Shown here piece after piece: positions 59,616 through 64,000 of a DNA stretch of 64,000 nucleotides. Below the pieces are notes generated by a model that searched no databases, had not been told where the DNA came from, and saw nothing but the letters and a program-made list of their open reading frames with translations. Source of the DNA: Echinometra lucunter (taxonomy: Eukaryota > Echinodermata > Echinoidea > Camarodonta > Echinometridae); contig CM057158.1 in NCBI GenBank assembly GCA_029962745.1, positions 189,464 through 253,463 on the forward strand, read 5' to 3'. Every line of letters starts with the position of its first letter. The first letter of the stretch is position 1. The position numbers and the translations under genes are program-made.

Positions 59616-60200
59616 GATAAGGTGGTGATGTAGTTTCCAGGCACAAACCCTAATCAGTTGAAACTGAACTCTATGGGGATCATGTACTGTAGCTACTTGG
59701 ACCATAGTGACATGGGCAGCAGGCATGTAGGCTGGGCTATTCTCAAGATGCAGTACATTCTGATCAAATTAATTAGGGTCTGTGCTTGCAGACTAGTGAT
59801 GGTGGTGGTTGATGAGGAAGATGGTTGTGATAGCGGTGGAGGTGGTGACGATGGTGATGATAATGTTGCTGATGATGATGAGTTCAAGATGTTGCTGATG
59901 ATGATGACAAGTTCAACATGTTGCTGCTGATGATGAGTTCAAGATGTTGCTGATGATGATGAGTTCAAGATGTTGCTGACGATGATGAGTTCAAGATGTT
60001 GCTGATGATGGTGATGATAATGTTGCTGATGATGATGACGAGTTCAAGATGTTGCTGACGATGATGAGTTCAAGATGTTGCTGATGATGAGTTCAAGATG
60101 TTGCTGCCGATGATGGTGAATTCAAGATGTTGCTAATGATGATGAGTTCAAGTTGTTGCTGCTGATGATGATGAATTCACGTTCTTGCTGACGGTGATGA
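59521..60200 (+). repeat. GAT/GTGATG simple repeats and 'TTCAAGATGTTGCTGATGATG' array
   Basis: 59525-59632 is (GATGAT/GGTGAT)n. From about 59875 to 60190 a 24-36-base unit, GAGTTCAAGATGTTGCTGAT plus variable GATGATs, repeats about ten times. Imperfect and not coding. Confidence 0.85.
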
Positions 60201-62990
60201 TGTCTTGAGTCTTTTTTTTTTTCCCCCCACTCCTTTTCACCTGTCTTTTGGTCATTTCACAGTAAAAGTAATAAGTAGGACAAGTTACTTTGGAGAATTC
60301 AAATTATTTGCATTCTTTAGCTCTAATTAGGCTATTCTGTGCGACAAGGTCATCTGTTATAACTATCCATTATGAAAGTTGGGGAAACCATCGCTGGTGT
60401 CTTGAGATCAGATCAAGGGCATGCAAATTTCTGTTGGGGAAACGGGAAACCTGAAAGTGTTAAAAACTTGAAGTTTCGTCTGCAAGTGAAAATGGGTTTT
60501 TCAAGTTTGCCATTTTGAAATTTTCTTCATTTCTTAAGACAAATTTGAACATCTGAGGAATTTTCCCCCTTTTCCAGCTAAAGTATTGCAAATAGATTGA
60601 TTTGATAATGGAATAACAGATGAATTATCATTTCTACATGATGGCACTGATACGCGTTGTCTGCTCGTTGTGAAAGAGCGCCCTCTGTAGTATTCTGACT
60701 TTTCTTCCTTTTTTTTCTTCATTCATATCATTCCATATCGGTGACTTGTCACCCGACTCTGACAGATAGTTGTAAAAAGACCATCTCTGTCTATAATTTC
60801 TTTTTTTTAAATTTTGTATCATAATCAAATATTTCCGGCATGTTTGTACTCGTAAATAAAGAATGGTCACTATAAAAACGATTTTCGCTGTCCACACTTC
60901 CCACTGAATGGTAAGGTGTGAAAATATGGGTGTGACAGAGGTTGGGTACAGGATCTGCCAACTCTGGCTGTGTTATATAAGAAGTCGTTTGTTTTTGCCT
61001 TTTTCGTATTCCATCTTGAAAATAAAACAAGTCTAAACGTTTACCGATCTTGTAATGCTTATACCGCAAGCTGTGTGGATTGTGATTATTGTAGAATTAT
61101 TCACTTTGGCTATATACAAGGATGGAAGCACATCCTAAAATAATACATTTTTCCACTTGCTTTTCTCTGCTTTCTCTCTCTCTCTCTTTTGCGCTTTTTC
61201 TCACCCCCTTAAAGTGTCATCCAGGGCACACGCTTCCTCTTTCTCGCTCTTAGATTCGCCACTGTCTTTCCTGAACACGATGACACAATTTGTCATCAGT
61301 TTTATGAACATAATAGAGCGTTTGATGAGGTCTCATTATCAGTGATTCATGTTTATAAAATAAATTCTAGGGGGAAAATAATCTTATATGCTCTTATACG
61401 GCCTAAAAGGGAGTGGACTAACACTTTTGCCCATATATCAACTCTTTACTGTCTAAAATTTCTGCGAGAGGGAAAAAAGAACATGCAAATTATTTTAAAT
61501 CTTTTTGTAATTACAAATTCGGGCGCTTCACTGCATGCTCTGTATATGAGAGGAAGGTTGTCCAAATATTGGGGGCGGGGTTCTCCAAAACCTGAGGGGC
61601 CGCAGCCATCAGCTTCCCTTCCTGCCTCTAATGCCTATGTCGACGGTTGATTTTGATAACTGATGGACTCTGTCAGTATAATATATACATTTATTTTCAG
61701 TAAAAGGCGCGTCATTTGAAAAACCCATTATGCCATTCAACCAGCTTTTTTTATTTTTATTTTTTTTTATTTTAAAGAAGCACCTCCCCAAGTAATACAG
61801 ACGTCCTATTTTTAACGGGACAGTCCCGTATATGAACAATTTTTCCTGCGCCCTTATAAGACTCTCCTCTGAATACCCTCTTGTTCTGTATTTCAAACTT
61901 ACTGTTGAAAAGGGAGAATATTTACCCACAAATAAATAATATATTACATGTACATGCATGCGGAAGCAGAAAGGTTTCAAGATTTTTGTTAGCTTACTTC
62001 GATTACTCGCTAAGTTTTGGAAGTAGAAACTTCATTACCCGGGCGGCAAACACCACAGCCGGCCAATTATTGTACATAGGATGAGCTGGGACGTTAATGA
62101 TGTCTATGAAAATCCTATGTTTCGATGAATTGCTTGACTTCTTCAGCGCCTATGCATGAGGCCCAACAATTTTGAAAGCGGATCCTTGATTTTATAAGAA
62201 TACAACATAGATGGGGACGAAATATATCTGAAAAAAAAAAACCCACTTAAGTCCACCACCACTGGGCGTGCCTAATTTCAGTAATTTGGTAACTCTTACC
62301 AGGGAGGAGGCAACCCAATGAGTGGGTAAGGGAAACGAAAGGTAGGTAGGAATGATGTATTTCCACCATCTTCCTATTATGAATACTGGAATTAATCCGT
62401 GAAAATTATTATCTGCAGCTTGAAACTATCATGCTTGGGATTGGAGTAGGCCAATATCTTCTACCTGTCAACTATAACCTTAAAGAAATAGTAAAATTTT
62501 GTGACCTTATAGCAGATCCAAGTGTTGGCGTAGATATCAAAAAACAAGAATGGTGCTGCAAACTTTCACTATTATAGTGCGAATCCGATATGACTAGGTT
62601 TTTACGGGGAGTTTGGAAGAGACCCCTGGTTTTTCATTCGTACATTATTTTATCAATCATCAATCAACTAACGAACACCGGCCTCGACCGTTTGAAAAGA
62701 ATACATGAACTAGAATCAATACAAGAATCTCTACATAAAACACCTCTTCACCAGCAGAAATCCATCAAACGGGGATTCTCAGTGATAATTTACCCCTATT
62801 CATGTTGGAGGGGATTCCATTTATAGAGGTAGATACCAATGCAGTCAATTCTCGTAAATTTTGCCGACTCTATCGCTGCTGTCGCTCGCGATTTCACTGT
62901 TGTGCCAAGTTTCCCTTCTGGTCCTCTGATTTGAAAGCCCAACAAAATCCCGAATTCAAAATTCAAAATCTGATCACTCACCGGGCCCGG
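60201..62990. other. No gene recognised
   Basis: AT-rich, with CT repeats at 61173-61190 and A/T runs. Open frames up to about 120 codons (for example 61980-61609, minus) have no family match that I can recognise. Confidence 0.5.
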
Positions 62991-62994
62991 TCAC

Positions 62995-63020
62995 CTCCCC
63001 CCCCCCCCCCCCCCCCCCCT
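62995..63020. repeat. Poly-C run (about 22 C)
   Basis: Long mononucleotide C run; length uncertain in any assembly. Confidence 0.85.
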
Positions 63021-64000
63021 TCACCCCAAGTCGGAAGAAAATAGAACCATTTTTCTATCACGACGAACTAAACATCACATCATAGTGACATGATATTTTT
63101 TCCCCCGGATTTATTAATTTTCATTAATGAACACTGTCACAATGTACATGTATATCACCCGAGACACATCGTGTTACGTAATTACGGCTGACAATGCGTG
63201 CGGGAATTACCCTGTGCTGGATGGAATGGACGGTAATCGGATACCAACTCCAAGGTAAGCCCGCCAGGGCGATTAGCGTTTAAATCGTAATCTCTCATTT
63301 CTGTGCTAGGCTGGTGAATTGAGTTCGCACCGTTATCGCACGTTGCTGAGGGAGGATATATTATGAAGCCAAGATACGGACTGGTATCCGTTACAAAACT
63401 ATTGATCAGAGTTTAATGAGCTTTAGCGATTAAACTGTTGAGGTTTTGAGCTGTGACACTGCAGGAACAGGTCTGCAGTTTTAACATTGAATGGGTGTTC
63501 AGCCCTGTGATGAACCGCCCCTGGCAGTCGGCGAGGTCAGATTGGTGGTTCCCGATGTGCACTTGGACCCTGGCTGTATACTTTGTACACCTTTGGATTT
63601 CATTCAGATATGTACCATTTAAGGTTGTTGGACAGACTCAGCAAATTCGTGTGATGGACAAGTGATTAAACGTGTTGGTCACTCTACTTTTCAGGTTCAT
63701 GTAACACAGCTCAGCAATTGGAAAGTTCTTAAACTTCTTTTGACTCCAGCCCTTTGAATAAAGCCTTCCAGTCATCCAGTTCAAAAGTTCGGCCCAATCA
63801 TCCAGTGACATGTATACATGATGCTTGGATGTGACATGAGGAGTAAGATCAACTGTCCTAATCTTGATCAGCTTGAATGGGAACTTTAGAACGATTACCC
63901 TATCAGGGACTTTCTAAACTTCTTCGGTAACTCTGACTGCACATCTCTAAAGCTGTTTCACCCTTATGCTATTCCAACATCAAATTCTACCAGATTGAAG
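63021..64000. other. Unassigned 3' end of window
   Basis: An open stretch near 63453-63660 shows no convincing domain in any frame. It has non-simple composition and might be an exon or repeat continuing past the window, but this cannot be supported. Confidence 0.3.

Noticed and set aside
61609..61980. 123-codon minus-strand frame
   Set aside because: Lysine/asparagine-rich run from A/T tracts and no family resemblance.
63453..63665. 70-codon frame near the window end
   Set aside because: No domain or splice signal that supports it; it may belong to something outside the window.

Overview
This is animal nuclear DNA: AT-rich, with genes split by GT-AG introns, many microsatellites and hairpin elements, and remnants of several eukaryotic transposon classes. 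The mix (Penelope-like element, hAT, piggyBac, pogo/Tigger-type and LTR-retrotransposon pieces, foldback MITEs carrying CCAAT-like boxes, long poly-G/C runs) and the gene sequences suggest a marine invertebrate deuterostome, most likely an echinoderm such as a sea urchin. That assignment is inference. No bacterial operon, rRNA gene or CRISPR array is present.

Layout. 1-14.4 kb is a repeat graveyard: hAT transposase C-terminus (1-270), piggyBac fragment (about 1.8 kb), an element bounded by 16-bp inverted repeats (2890-5614), a 48-bp minisatellite split by a foldback insertion (5.8-8.0 kb), a Penelope-like element with RT and GIY-YIG remnants (8.2-9.3 kb, minus), an LTR-retrotransposon gag with an RRM-like N-terminus (10.76-11.58 kb), a pogo/Tigger-like HTH start, and a 500-base assembly gap (12765-13264).

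14.6-17.7 kb (+) is an omega-class glutathione transferase. 22.7-26.5 kb (-) is ACSF3, mitochondrial malonyl-CoA synthetase, convergent with it. 29.25-30.26 kb (+) is a two-exon TRIQK gene, divergent from ACSF3. 36.5-43.6 kb (-) is a five-exon gene, reconstructed here by splice phase, for a type II membrane protein whose lumenal end resembles the GM2-activator/ML lipid-binding fold after a long acidic linker. 54.2-58.4 kb (+) is NDUFB9, a LYR-family subunit of respiratory complex I. Between these lie minisatellites, MITEs, a four-unit tRNA-derived SINE array (47.0-48.2 kb), a perfect 20 x 18-bp array (49943-50302) and low-complexity DNA. No gene was recognised after 58.45 kb.

The five genes do not form a pathway cluster. 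ACSF3 and NDUFB9 are both mitochondrial, TRIQK and the ML-like protein are membrane proteins, and GSTO is a cytosolic redox enzyme. The most notable items are the membrane-anchored GM2-activator-like protein, the RRM-plus-PNMA-type Gag with a tRNA-Ile-complementary segment upstream, and the inverted repeat running into the assembly gap just upstream of GSTO.
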